NCBI GenBank assembly: GCA_024516035.1
Contig: CM044957.1
Coordinates: forward strand, 1,136,613-1,200,612
Length of the DNA: 64,000 nt
Direction of reading: 5' to 3'
DNA from: Bactericera cockerelli
Lineage: Eukaryota > Arthropoda > Insecta > Hemiptera > Triozidae
Of the stretch, positions 28,769-40,299 are shown in pieces (within the stretch, counting starts at the first letter, position 1; each line of letters starts with the position of its first letter). The position numbers and the translations under genes were made by a program. Under the pieces are notes generated by a model. It ran no database searches and was not told the origin of the DNA. It was given only the letters and a program-made list of their open reading frames with translations.

Positions 28769-29987
28769 TACTTCTAAATGGTTCCTGAGCACTTTATAAT
28801 ACTAAAATATTACATACAGGGTGGTTTTTTTTACCAATTTTTTTTTCTAAAACTCGAATAACTCGATTTTGTTTAATTTTTTCAATAACAAGAATAGAAA
28901 ATTATTATATTTTAAAAGCACGCAGTATCAATTGCCATCAAAAGCAAATATACAGGGTGGTTTATGAGTGAAATAATGACATGAATTAAAAAAAAAAAAT
29001 ATTAGGGATTCTTAATCTTAAACAGCCTAATTTCAAACATTTTTTGTTGATCATATCGAGAAAAAAACTAAAGTGTTGTACAGGGTGAGCCATAGTTTTT
29101 TGCAACACCCTCTAGATGGTTTGTCAAAGAGACGTAAAATTGCACATTTAAATTGAATATGATAAACTTCGATTTTTAGCGAAATAAAAAAGTTATGGTC
29201 TATTAACTAGTATTGTCACATGGACCAACCTGTCGATATGCTCTTTTATTATCATGTGGGTACTGAAAGTTGTATAAAATTCAACGGAGAGTTTGAATCG
29301 AAGGAAAAAAAAAAGAAGTAAAATAACACGAATTTTGAAGACATTTTCAAATTGGTGTCTACTTTATATGATTGTACCCTCTTAAAATAATAAGTAGGTA
29401 GGTGTAAACACAAAATTGAAAATGTCTTTTTAAATTCTTTCAGATTTGGACTTTTCGTTGAATTATAGACAATTTGGAGTACCCATAATATGATGGTTTA
29501 AGAAAATATCAACAGGGTGGTCCATGTGACAATATTAGTTAAAAGACCATAACTTTTTTATTTTACGAAAAATCGAAGTTTTCAGATTTTTTGTGCAATT
29601 TCACGTCTCTTTGACTACCCACATACAGGGTGTTGCAAAAAATTATGTCTCACACTGTACAACATTTTAGTTTTGTTTTTCGATATGACTTACGAAAAAT
29701 GTGTAAAATGATTAAGGTGGGGATTAAGAATCCGTAATAAAATTAAAAAAAAGGCGGTTTAAAAAAAAGTGCATGTCATTATTTCACTTATGTGCTACTT
29801 TGTTTAATTTTTCTTGCTGCCAATTGAAACTGCGTGTTTTCATAATACAAACATTTTCTATTATTGTTATTGAAAAAAGTAAACAAAATCAAGTTATTCG
29901 AAATTTACGAAAAAAATTGGTCCAAAAGAAACCACCCTGTATGTAATATTTTATTATTAAAAGCTACTCAGGAACCATTTAGAAGTA
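28769..29987. mobile_element. Fold-back palindrome 1 (about 1.2 kb), concentric TACAGGGTG motifs
   Basis: Left outer arm TTCTAAATGGTTCCTGAGCA is matched inverted by the right arm TGCT.CTCAGGAACCATTTAGAA-type sequence (29960-29987). Going inward, TACAGGGTGGTTT at about 28814 pairs with AAACCACCCTGTA at 29931; GAGTGAAATAATGACATG pairs with CATGTCATTATTTCACT; GCAACACCCT pairs with AGGGTGTTGC; and AAGAGACGTAAAATTGCA pairs with TGCAATTTCACGTCTCTT. Centre near 29370. No gene inside. Confidence 0.75.
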
Positions 29988-30555
29988 AAATTATCAAATA
30001 AAATTCAGGTCGAACCATTTAAAAATCGAAAGTTGACACCTCAATTTCTGACTTATAAGCCACCCTGAATGAAAAAAAAGAGATTATAGTTGAGGTTTTT
30101 GGCATCTTCTGCTCAATTAGCTTCTCACCCTGATGCTCTGAAGTGGTTTCTTCTGAAAGAGGCTCCTTTTTTATGCTTTTTTTTTACTGGAAAGTGGCTC
30201 TACGGCTTGGGGCAGCCATTCGAACCGCCTGCCAGCAGCTCCTGAGAGTTTTATAAAGATCTCTTTTATGAAGCTTTTCAACAGCTTCTGAGAGATGTTC
30301 CTGTTAGTCGCCCTTTACGACAGGGGGAACAACCCGTGGTCTTATTCTTGGCCGAGAGCCACACGGACAGCTAATCTGGTAGCGCAGGGATCCGAATCCT
30401 ACCCAATACATGCATTTTTCTTCATTTATTTGAGTATGTGACCACATAAAAAATATTATTAGACTCTGAGGGTTATGTAGTAGATCATGCTTTGAGAATT
30501 AATTTCGCCTGGTGGATGATACCTTCCACTAAAGAGTATTATTATTATTATTAAC
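29988..30555. other. Unassigned repeat-like sequence
   Basis: Contains GAAGTGGTTTCTTCTGAAAG and, at 30300-30400, AGTCGCCCTTTACGACAGGG with GAGCCACACGGACAGCTAAT, a type of sequence common in insect retroposon ends. A stretch of tRNA-like look (GGCAGCCATTCGAACCGCC, - strand) is at 30213. The family is not fixed. Confidence 0.35.
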
Positions 30556-30808
30556 TAGCGGGCTGTCGCCCGCTTTGCGGGCCGAGGCATGGCCGTAAAG
30601 CAAAAAATCCTTTTTCCCCAATGGCAGGTGTTGTAGTGAGAATTTTGAAAAATCCCGTCTAATTGCACATCTAGGCTATAAGACAAAGCTACCTACAAAA
30701 TTTCAGCTTCCTAGGACTTACCAGTTCTGAGAAACAGTGATGAATCAGTGAGTGAGTGAGTCAGTCAGTCAGTCAGTGAGTGAAACTCTCTTTTATAAGT
30801 ATAGATTG
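30556..30808 (+). repeat. Retroposon-like end with (GTGA/GTCA)n
   Basis: Starts ACTAGCGGGCTGTCGCCCGC and ends after GAGTGAGTCAGTCAGTCAGT and CTCTCTTTTATAAGTATAGA. A related tip in the opposite orientation is at 55855-55890 (AAAGCACGGGCAAACGGCTA). Probably a non-LTR-derived or Penelope-like end; the class is uncertain. Confidence 0.45.
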
Positions 30809-31224
30809 GGTTTATTTTTACTTTCTATAAAACTAAACATTACCTAATCAATGTGTTCAAGTATTCGAATACCTACATAATGATGATCGGAGCAATATAA
30901 TTAAATCATTAAATCGAAAGAAAGGGGCTCTGCCCAATAAAACTTTGCTGTAAAAAAATAAAAATATGAAGAAAAAATAACCACTGTGGTTACCTTCCAC
31001 TAAAAAGCTTTTTTTTATTTTTATTAAATGCATACCATGCATTGGAATGCCTACAAAGTTACCTTTGGAGATTCTACTTTATGGCAAAACTTGGCTCTCA
31101 TCTTACTTCTTTTTAAAGCTCAATATCCTCACCCAGCCAAAGTATCCTCACCCAGCCTGGGCAGGGCCGGAAATAAATAGCACCACATTGATTAAAATCT
31201 GAGTGATCAAAGAGGATTTATGAT

Positions 31225-31420
31225 TACATAACATGAGCTGGTACGCTGAATACATCGAGTTCTCGTAAGATCACGGACGTTAAGCAACATACTGCGTGGT
31301 GAGGACATGGATAGGTGTCTTTGAATCCATCCGTATTCCATGGTCAAACCACTTTCTGCTGGCTCTTCCCGACCCAACCCAGGCGGGGTGAGGTTAATCG
31401 GATAAAACTTAGTCTCCGGG
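31225..31420 (+). repeat. 5S-rRNA-headed SINE
   Basis: The head reads like 5S rRNA: GCTGAATACATCGAGTTCTC, GTAAGATCACGGACGTTAAG and CATGGATAGGTG follow the 5S order of the region from the helix I/II boundary through boxes A, IE and C. The body CGACCCAACCCAGGCGGGGT and GAGGTTAATCGG follows. Class: SINE3-like. Confidence 0.7.
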
Positions 31421-31724
31421 GAAATAGCCGACATGACGAGGGTTAGAATTTAAATGTCACCCCCCCCCCCAAGTTCTAACCCCGCTGGTCTTTGTTTATT
31501 CTTAGCGTCAGTAATAGATAGAGATACCTACGTGCCATTGACGCCGGCTAATACTTCAATTTTTTTTCTTTTGCCGTCTAAATATTTATATTCGACGAAT
31601 TCTCTATTTGAAAAATCACTTAGGTTTGTAAAAATATGAATATAAAGGTCAGGTCTAGATTTAATTTCACAAAAGTAGTCTCAAAAATATTTTTCCAAAA
31701 AACCTTTACGTACAGGTTACGAGA
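31421..31724. other. Unassigned intergenic sequence
   Basis: Contains a C10 run (31459-31468) and a decayed 5S-type SINE head on the - strand around 31475-31550 (GGTCTTTGTTTATTC, GTGCCATTGACGCCGGC). No gene seen. Confidence 0.35.
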
Positions 31725-31885
31725 TGTAGGATGTCATCATGTCATATAAACCTCCCCTTTGGCGCCGAGTAGGGGTACTAAAAGAGGGGAAATTTGCGGT
31801 TTACAATAAAAACGAGAGCCACCGCAAATTTTCCCTGTTTGATACCCTTACTCGGGGAGGTTCATATTACATCCCGTTACGTGTA
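31725..31885. mobile_element. Palindromic MITE (about 160 bp)
   Basis: GGATGTCATCATGTCATATA and AACCTCCCC at the left face GGGGAGGTT and TATTACATCC at the right. Inner parts GAGTAGGGGTA/TACCCTTACTC and GGGGAAATTTGCGG/CCGCAAATTTTCCC also pair. Non-coding. Confidence 0.65.
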
Positions 31886-32300
31886 CCAATAGGTGCTAAT
31901 AATAATTATTATCTACAAAACAATGTCAATATCAATATAATATTATAATATCGAAACCAAAATTCATACAATATTTGTACAGAGCAATATACACAAGTGG
32001 GTAGTAAGTAGGTCACATGGAAAATTATCTAGGTACTAGCGAAATCAGTCTTCATTTTTTAGTTCAAATCTGAAATGAGCTTCTCTATTAAGAAGGGAAA
32101 ATCTATTCACAACACTACTGATGAGCCATGTACCGAAATTCAAGGAGGACTATCATAACGCCTCAATTATAATAATATTATAAATTATATTAAAACAGTT
32201 CTGGGCTTAGTAGCATTATTAATTTATGCTTTGCACTTATTATTATTATTATTTCTAGTTATCTTATTAAATATGACAGAGGATAAAGATAATTATATAC

Positions 32301-35300
32301 TAGGGTGGGCCGAAAAAAGCGAATTTTTGAATCGAGAATTTTAATAGCAAAAAAAAGTTGCAGCATGGTCAGACGTTTCCAAAAATATAACTTTTGTCGA
32401 AATTGGATGTTATCTTCCACTGCCGCAAAGCGGTTGAAGTTTGGCGAAAAAGTCGAAAAATGGTATTTTGGACCCTACTTTAAGAAAATTATAAAAATAG
32501 AAGATGAACGTCTAAGAAGCTCAAATTTGTTTCAAATTACTCAATATGTGTTATAATTTTATTTTTAGACTAAAAATTATGAGCTTTTCGAACTCTGTTC
32601 TGTATACAGGGTGATCCAAAATCATGAAATACCACTTTTTTATGTGATTTATATGAGGTATATTATGTTTATATTTATTGAATTATTTGAATTAATCCTT
32701 CAATATTGGCAAACAAAATCATTAAATATTAAATATATGTTAGTGCTGGACAGTTTGGATGACATTTACACTCGTCAAATGTACAGGGTGGCCAAAATTT
32801 TCATAAATTATGATGACTATTTTATGTACTTAGTTCATGGTTTTTTTTACCTTACAACCATGTAAATATTATGCTAAGTAGTTTTTAGGGACATAAAACA
32901 TAAAAAAGGATTATAAAAAGGATAATTAGACACAGTCTCTTATCCAAGATGTTCCGTACGGAGCCCAGGTGATTGATGGAAAGTATTGGGTGGAAGGAAA
33001 TTTTCACCCAACACAGTGCACCTTGGGAAATATGTTTTACAGGGAACGTATTCCCTTATCGTTGTTGCAATTTTACCTTATGGTTTGACCATTCCATTTC
33101 CTGCATTATTATTATTATAATAACTGTATAAGGTCTAGCTACCATGTGTATTAGGTGGCTACACCACGCGACGAAGCTCTCCCGAACCCTCCCAACAACG
33201 AATTTCTTTATATCGCGTCTTTTGATAACTTTCCGACCTAGTTCTTTGAGTCTCTCTGCATTTTAAGAGTTTTAATGGCTTATAATGGCGAATGGATTTC
33301 TGAGGTTATGCAGATACAATTATACATTACACCTATTTTCATTGGGGAAAAAAGTAATTATTCGGCAAAAATAACCAAATGGGTTCATAAAATATATCAT
33401 ATTTATGTATACAGGGTCTTCATAAAGTCTCACCCAGGCCTAGGTTTCTCGAAAACGACTCAGAATATCAAAAAACGCAAAATTCCGTATTCCTTTATAT
33501 TTAGGGGGATTGATTTTCAGCCAATTTTTTTTTGCCTACACGGCCCCAGTCAGGCTGGGCATGGACCAATTTTAAAATCTTAAATAGAATGGTATGTCTT
33601 GTGGCATATTGTTTTAAAGGTCTTATTGAGAGAAGTTCATTACAATAAATTTCAGTGTGCTACGACTTACCGTTCTTGAGATACAGGGTCGGACGTCCTG
33701 CGTAATATCCATATATTTTGACCTATAACTCGTTAACCGTAAATTATGGAGAAATTTTTTCTTGTTAATAATAACTCCTTATGACAAGACCTTTCGAACA
33801 AGTTATAACTCGACATACTCTGTTGATGTTAGTTTCTGGTCGGTTTCGTCAGCCAGCCGGACAAACCGTCGAAAAAATTTTAACGAAAAAACAAATCGTG
33901 TTTTAACTTGTTCGAAAGTTCTTGCCATAAGGAGTTATTATTAACAAGAAAAATTTTCTCCATAACTTACGGTTAACGAGTTATAGGTCATAATATATGG
34001 AAATTACGCAGGACGTCCGACCCTGTATCTCAAGAACGGTAAGTTGTAGCTCACTAAAATTTGTTGTAATGAACTTCTCTCAATAAGACCTTTAAAACAA
34101 TATGCCACAAGACATACCATTCTATTTAAGATTTTAAAGTTGGTCCATGCCCAGCCTGACTGGGGCCGTGTAGGCAAAAAAAATTGGCTGAAAATCAATC
34201 CCCCTAAATATAAAGGAATACGGGTTTTTGCGTTTTTTGATATTCTGAGTCGTTTTCGAGAAACCTAGGCCTGGGTGAGACTTTATGAAGACCCTGTATT
34301 ATGCTGGTCTTTTATGCCATTTGTGGTTTCAGAAAAAAATAAAGTAGGGAAGTCCTTCAGATTAGAAAAATGCAAATCACTTTGGTATTGGTAACATATT
34401 AACAACAACAACTGGTAGCTCAAAGGCAAAAATGTACCTTAAACAATGGCTTTTCTCTCTCGCTGAATAGCGAGGGAATGTTACATCTATTTTGGGTACT
34501 GTGCCCAGTGGAAAATCATTGGAGGAGATTCCATTTAGTTTCTAAAGAAATTTAAGCAAATTTACCGAACTTCTACTGAGGAGCAAACAAATATATCATT
34601 AAAAAAAAAGTTACTTTACTTGTGTTAATCACTTTCATGATATCACAACTACTCAAAATCGAGTTACTAAATCTACGCTGAATCCAGGACTTGAACCACC
34701 GACTTCCAGGTTAGAGGTTACAAGTGCGCCGCCTTATTGATCAACAATATCATTATATTATGTATAGAGATAATTTGTTGATTTACTATTGATTATGCTG
34801 CCACTTTAATGTTACTACGAGATATTTCCCAAGGTGCACTGTGTTGGGTGAAAATTTCCTTCCACACAAGACTTTCCATCAATCACCTGGGCTCCATACG
34901 AAATATCTTGGATAAGAGTCTGTCTTATTATCCTTTCTATAATCCTTATTTATATTTTATGTCTCTAAAAACTACTTAGCATAATATTTACATGGTTGTA
35001 ATGTGAAAAAACCATGAACTAAGTACATAAAAAAGTCATCATAATTTATGAAAATTTTGGCCACCCTGTACATCGGAAGAGTGTAAATGTCATCCAAACT
35101 GTCCAGCACTATCATATATTTAATATTTGATGATTTTGTTTGCCAATATTGAAGGATTAATTCAAATAATGCAATAAATATAAACATAATATACCCCATA
35201 TAAATCACATAAAAAAGTGGTATTTCATGATTTTGGATCACCCTGTATACAGAACAGAGTTCGAAAAGCTCATAATTTTTAGTCTAAAAATAAAATTATA

Positions 35301-35551
35301 ACACATATTGAGTAATTTGAAACAAATTTGAGCTTCTTAGACGTTCATTTTCTATTTTTATAATTTTCTTAAAGTGGGGTCCAAAATACCATTTTTCGAC
35401 TTTTTCGCCAAACTTCAACCGCTTTGCGGCAGTGGAAGATAACATCCAATTTCGACCAAAGTTATATTTTTGGAAACGTCTGACCATGCTGCAACTTTTT
35501 TTTGCTATTAAAATTCTCGATTCAAAAATTCGCTTTTTTCGGCCCACCCTA
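32301..35551. mobile_element. Large palindrome (3.25 kb) with concentric repeats
   Basis: The outer tips TAGGGTGGGCCGAAAAAAGC and GCTTTTTTCGGCCCACCCTA are exact inverted copies, and the arms match for about 580 bp (32301-32880 and 34970-35551) with few changes. Inside, TACAGGGTGATCC (32607) faces GGATCACCCTGTA; TACAGGGTGGCC (32783) faces GGCCACCCTGTA; GTCTCTTATCCAAGAT (32935) faces ATCTTGGATAAGAGTCTG; and the core 33410-34298 is another palindrome. Arms would fold as a multi-kilobase hairpin if transcribed. Confidence 0.8.
33410..34298. mobile_element. TACAGGGT fold-back element, core copy (889 bp)
   Basis: Tips TACAGGGTCTTCATAAAGTC and GACTTTATGAAGACCCTGTA. The arms are near-perfect inverted copies around a centre near 33850. 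Related full copy at 54740-55638 and half copy at 35800-36335. No ORF of interest. Confidence 0.85.
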
Positions 35552-35799
35552 TTATACCTATACAACGGGTTTGTTACCAAGTTGTATACAACTGTGGAAG
35601 CTTTTTACTGTAGGAATTTTCTAACTATGTTTGCTGTTTTCAGAATGACTGATTTTTGTATGATCAAATGAATGAAGGTTGATATTTCTAGTTTTTTCAG
35701 ATGATTTATGAAGTTTATGGATGTTATACCAGTGGCAGATATTACGATTCGAACCACTCTTACCGTTTTGCCCAAACAATTCGGACACACCAAGTCCGT

Positions 35800-36335
35800 C
35801 CATATTTTATAAGTCTTACCCAGGCCTGGGTTTCTCAAAAATGACTCAAAATATCAAAAGATACAAGAATCCGAATTCCTATATTTTTAGGGGGATTAGT
35901 TTTCAGTAAAAAAATTGCCTGCACGGCCCTAGTTAAGCTGGGCATGGACCAAATTTAAAATCTTAAATGGAATGGTGCGTCGTGTGGGATGTTATTTCAA
36001 AGGTCTAATTGAGAGAAGTTCATTTCAATTAATTTTAGAGAGCTACGACTTACCGTTTTCAAGATACAGGGTCGGGCGTCTTAGTTAATATCCATATATT
36101 TTGACCTATAACTTGTTAACCGTAAGTTCCAGAAGGATAAAACTTGTTAATAATAACTCCTTGTGGCAAAACCCTTCGAACAAGTGCTATAAGGAGTTAT
36201 TATTTTTTTTTTTTTTTTGCTGAAAACTAATCTACCTAAAAATAAAGGAATATGATTTATGCATTTTTTTGTTGATATTTTGAGTCATTTTCGAGAAACC
36301 CAGGCCTGGGTGAGACTTTATGGAAGCCCTGTCTA
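35800..36335. mobile_element. TACAGGGT fold-back element, degraded copy
   Basis: Begins GTCTTACCCAGGCCTGGGTT and ends TTTATGGAAGCCCTGT, with the same internal phrases as 33410-34298 (GGTCGGGCG, TTTTGACCTATAACTTGTTA). The middle is deleted around 36190. Confidence 0.7.
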
Positions 36336-36339
36336 GAGA

Positions 36340-36480
36340 TTACACACGCTACATTATAACAGAGGACGCGGCACCAAACTATTGGTAGTGGTCGGACAAA
36401 AAAGGTGGCTTTTTCTCAGTCTCACAGACAATGTAACAAAAATAGATGATACAGGTCAAAAAATAGGTCAACCGTAAACT
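36340..36480. other. Unassigned sequence
   Basis: Nothing recognisable. Confidence 0.3.
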
Positions 36481-36890
36481 GAACCCACCCAACGCACAGC
36501 ACACGTCTACTCCAGGTGTGGGGGAGTGCGAAGCATGGTTTTAAATAAGTCACCGAATACAAGACCTAGCCCATGGCCAGTCTATTGTCTTCTCAAAAGT
36601 GTGTTTCACAATCGTGTGTTGAACCTGGCCACACAGGTACATACAGGCGTACCTGTCATACGTGGCTGGGCGTGTGTAGTAGAAAAAGATCACGAGCATG
36701 AGCTCGTTCACGAAGGAGCAAGCTGCAAGCTGCAAGTGAACTGTACATGCATGCATCTACGCGTGTGCCGGTGGCCTGTGCTGTGTGTGGTGGGCCTAAT
36801 ACAGGGCGATCCCAGTGACATTTCAACGCTCCCTGATGTGTACAATTTCTCATATTATACTGTTGCCACTTAGCGGAATCACGCTGTATA
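36481..36890. other. Higher-complexity island, unassigned
   Basis: GC-richer, non-repetitive sequence between repeat blocks, with open frames on both strands (36526-36873 + and 36550-36756 -) but no recognised domain. It could be an exon, an untranslated region or an old insertion. TACAGGGCGATCCCAGTGAC at 36801 resembles the TACAGGGTG element tips. Confidence 0.3.
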
Positions 36891-37714
36891 ATCTGTATAT
36901 TATTCTAAAAAAATTGAAGGTACGACACTTATTTAAACTTTCATTTGTTTTACCAAGTGCTTTGTAAACAAGGTGCATTAAAATTTCATTAATACAATAA
37001 TTCTAAAAGGGTACATATTTATTTTGGCAAGGAGTTCAAGGACTTTCAATAACTACACATAAAAATTCAAGAGAAAAACAAACAGATTAGGTATTAACTT
37101 TCTTTTAATGAAAAGTCAATAAATAATAAATTGAAATAGAATTATGTACAAAATAATTAAGTACAGTAGTCACCGTGGCTGACTGGAGTACTGGGTGCAT
37201 TAACTCCGGCTGAGTAGAAATCTACTCTGCACTTTGGATGCCCGATGTCTACTCATATCGCGTGAGGAAAACTGTGTGGTTACTTATTGTATGAGTAATA
37301 ACCGGTGGCGCCAATACCAGAGTAAAATGAAAATACCTTGTTTATACTGAAAAGTTCCTTTACTAATGAAGTGTTTTTAAAAATAATGAAGATTCTTCAA
37401 ATTGCTGAGCTACCCATAAACATTGTAAAGAGCCTCTTGCTTCTTGCTTCTTGCTTCATCCCAAGGAAATCTGAATTTTCAATTAATCATGAAATTAATG
37501 AATTTTATTGTTTACTTAAAAAATATCGATCATTTAGAAATTACCCTTTAGTTAAGAAGATGTTTTCACTTCCGAGAATATCTCATATTAAATATTGGAA
37601 ATATAGGGTTTGTTCCTTTTTATTCATTATAATTTTGTTGCATGCACAATAATGAAATTATTTTATTTACACAAGCAATAATTGTTTTTTTTAGGCTTTC
37701 AACTATATGGTCAT
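36891..37714. other. Unassigned intergenic sequence
   Basis: AT-rich. A tRNA-like stretch (37166-37260, CACCGTGGCTGACTGGAGTA) may be a SINE head. The 102-codon + strand ORF at 37338-37652 has no recognised domain and is not called. Confidence 0.35.
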
Positions 37715-37870
37715 ATTGCGACGGAGGTTTTACCCTCCAATTACAGGAAACTCACAAATCTGCTATATTGACCTCAACCAGCTTGGGTTGGGCTGGAATG
37801 CCAGCATTACGAAGGGATTCCGACCCAACCAAGGATGGGTAGGGTTAATGTGGGTAACAGGTTTGTAAGT
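37715..37870. repeat. Two SINE bodies head to head
   Basis: 37715-37805 is the SINE body on the - strand (GTTTTACCCTCC, AACCAGCTTGGGTTGGGC); 37806-37870 is the same body on the + strand (CCGACCCAACCAAGGATGGG, TAATGTGGGTAACAGG). No head of either type remains. Confidence 0.6.
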
Positions 37871-38160
37871 AGGTATCATTACATTGTACCCATGAGTTAC
37901 TCGTACAAGTAACCACTCTATGTATATTATCAAAACACTTCTATATGTCTAGAATTCGAATTTTGTTTTAACTTAATTTTCTGACCCGAGTTTCGTCTAT
38001 TTCATAGATATTATCAAGGGAACTGTGTTTTGATAATAAATTCACATTAGAATGTCACATATTATGAATAACATGTTCAAAAAAGAAACCACTTATATTT
38101 CCTTAATTCCTAGGAATGGAATAATAAATGGCCTCGAGAGTTATCTGGCTGTGACCTTAA
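37871..38160. other. Unassigned, may contain the LINE 5' end
   Basis: AT-rich; the exact start of the downstream LINE was not found. The ORF1 frame is open only from 38161. Confidence 0.35.
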
Positions 38161-38262
38161 AGCCAATTTAATTGTAAAAGTTCATTAAAAAATATACAAC
38201 TACTTATATGCGGAAACATAATTTTTAAATGCACAGCAGGGAGATGTGATGGCACGATCATA

Positions 38263-40299
38263 GTGAAAAAATCCAAAAGTAAAAACTTTAAGTTTCTAGC
38301 TTTTCAACAAGAGCATTCAAATAGAAGATGTCTAAATTCAGAGAAAGATAATGAACTTCTCTACAAAACAGCAGTTGAGAATAAAGACGATACTGAACTT
38401 AACAATACATCAAGGGAAATTGAAGCCATCACACATCATAGAAATTTGTTGCTTGAGAACGTAACAAAACAAAAAACAGAAATCGATCTCTTAAAGCAAA
38501 TAAACAAAGAAAAAGACACACTTATTGAAAATTTAAAAACATCATTAGAAACCACTGAAGCCGGGTGGAATGTAGACAAAAAGGAACTAGAACAACTTAG
38601 AAATAAAATAAGAATGCATGAAAATACATCACTGCTTCCAAAAAGCGCTAATAAAAAAGTGTCTTTTGTCACAGAAAAAAGAGACCACACTGAAACTTCA
38701 AACAATACCCTAAAATCTAGTATCAATAATTTAGAAGAATCAAAAGAAAAATATCTCAATGAAAAGGCAATTTCAACTCAGTCCAAAAGCGTGAATAACC
38801 TAGTGAATCAACAGAGAGCACAAAATAAAAAAACGCCTGAGCAACAACAAGGCACAAAAACAAAGGGTAAATCATACATCATACTTGGCGATGAACACGT
38901 CAGAGACATGAATGTACAAATGAAAAATATCGATACTGATAATAAGTACATTGTACACTGCCACCCTGGAAAATATATCACGGACCTAAATTTAGATCCT
39001 AACACCATGATTGAACAATACGAATGCCTTATTCTCATGGGAGGTTCAAACGATGTTTTTAATAATGAATTCTCTATAATCCACAAATATTTAACTGATC
39101 TCATAAGAAATTTATGTTCTAAAATCAAAATAATCCTCGTATCAATCCCTTACCGTTATGATAAACCTTCAGGTAATATCCACATCCAACGACTAAATAA
39201 GAAAATAAGAAGTATAGTCAACATATTCAAAAATGTAGTATTCTTGGATATTAACAAGAGGCTAAAACGTTCTAGTTATGGGTATGATAAAATAAATATC
39301 AACTTTCAGGGAAAACAGAAAATATGTGCAGCAGTACAAAAAATAATAAATAACGACAAAATTTTCGAAAACAAAAATAATGGATACCAACAGCAGATAG
39401 TGGTACAAGATCTAAAGAAACCAGCGCCACCAGTACCAGTAAATGTACGACGCCCTAATCAGCGACAGCAATACCAGAATCAGACCAGAAAGAAAATGCA
39501 ATATAATAATCATAACCTGCAATACAAGCGTCTGACGGAAGAAAGCCAATGGTATAAACTGCAACACGCTCTTAGTCGGCAAGGCAGGCCCGTCGCAAAA
39601 TCAAAAACACCATATCATAGATCATCACAATCACCATCAACCCAGCACGATGGATCTGCAAGTCATCCAACAACTCCGCAATATACGAAGTCGCCACAAT
39701 ATCATGCCTCATCGCAAAAATTAACATTGCGGCATTCTTTACCCTCAGCACAGCCGGACCCTTGTCAGCAAACTTTGCCACAACAACCGACAAAACAACA
39801 ACAAACTCCGCCACTGCAACGAGTACAGCAACCAACGGAACTGCAATGTACGTACGCAGCACAGATGAATCATTCTTTGTTGCAACCATCAACTTCCCGG
39901 CAGTCTTTACCCTCAGCACAGCTGGATCCTCGTCAGCAAATTTTGCCACAACAACCGACAGCACAACAACAAACGCCACAGCAACAACGAGTACAGCAAC
40001 CAAATGAACTCCAATGGGCGTACACAAATCAGATGAGTCAGTCACAAATTCTCAGTCAACAAAAAATGATGCTACAACATCAAGTACAGCAATTGTTGGG
40101 CACACTTCACAGACACTATCAGCAACAAGAACAGCACTACCAATTACCACCTTTTATGAGTATGCCACCATCGTCAGCCCCATATATACAATCCAGTGTA
40201 GTTCCTACTCCCCAGCACAGCCTACCACCACATTCAACAATACCACCCTATGTAAACAGTGACATGAGCCATATTTTTGGCTTCCCCCGACAATGTTAG
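38263..40299 (+). CDS. LINE ORF1p: coiled coil, esterase-like domain, Q/P-rich tail
   Basis: 678 codons from a GTG; the frame is open back to 38161 with KCTAGRCDG upstream, perhaps the end of a Cys-rich finger, so the true start is uncertain and may be lost. Residues about 20-120 are heptad-like coiled coil. Residues about 203-365 look like the SGNH-hydrolase domain of CR1-type ORF1: LGDEH (208-212) at the block I position and GGSND (260-264) at block III. The block I Ser is Glu and the expected block V His appears as Asn (about 347), so catalysis is doubtful. Residues 400-678 are Q/P/S/T-rich. ORF1p binds element RNA. Confidence 0.8.
   Translation: MKKSKSKNFKFLAFQQEHSNRRCLNSEKDNELLYKTAVENKDDTELNNTSREIEAITHHRNLLLENVTKQKTEIDLLKQINKEKDTLIENLKTSLETTEAGWNVDKKELEQLRNKIRMHENTSLLPKSANKKVSFVTEKRDHTETSNNTLKSSINNLEESKEKYLNEKAISTQSKSVNNLVNQQRAQNKKTPEQQQGTKTKGKSYIILGDEHVRDMNVQMKNIDTDNKYIVHCHPGKYITDLNLDPNTMIEQYECLILMGGSNDVFNNEFSIIHKYLTDLIRNLCSKIKIILVSIPYRYDKPSGNIHIQRLNKKIRSIVNIFKNVVFLDINKRLKRSSYGYDKININFQGKQKICAAVQKIINNDKIFENKNNGYQQQIVVQDLKKPAPPVPVNVRRPNQRQQYQNQTRKKMQYNNHNLQYKRLTEESQWYKLQHALSRQGRPVAKSKTPYHRSSQSPSTQHDGSASHPTTPQYTKSPQYHASSQKLTLRHSLPSAQPDPCQQTLPQQPTKQQQTPPLQRVQQPTELQCTYAAQMNHSLLQPSTSRQSLPSAQLDPRQQILPQQPTAQQQTPQQQRVQQPNELQWAYTNQMSQSQILSQQKMMLQHQVQQLLGTLHRHYQQQEQHYQLPPFMSMPPSSAPYIQSSVVPTPQHSLPPHSTIPPYVNSDMSHIFGFPRQC

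Noticed and set aside
32305..35580. Matching ORFs in the palindrome arms (84-94 codons)
   Set aside because: The two are the same non-coding repeat read from both arms; no recognisable domain.
37338..37652. 102-codon + strand ORF
   Set aside because: AT-rich, no domain, no splice context; not distinguishable from chance.
39572..40045. 157-codon - strand ORF in LINE ORF1
   Set aside because: Shadow of the Q/P/T-rich region on the other strand.
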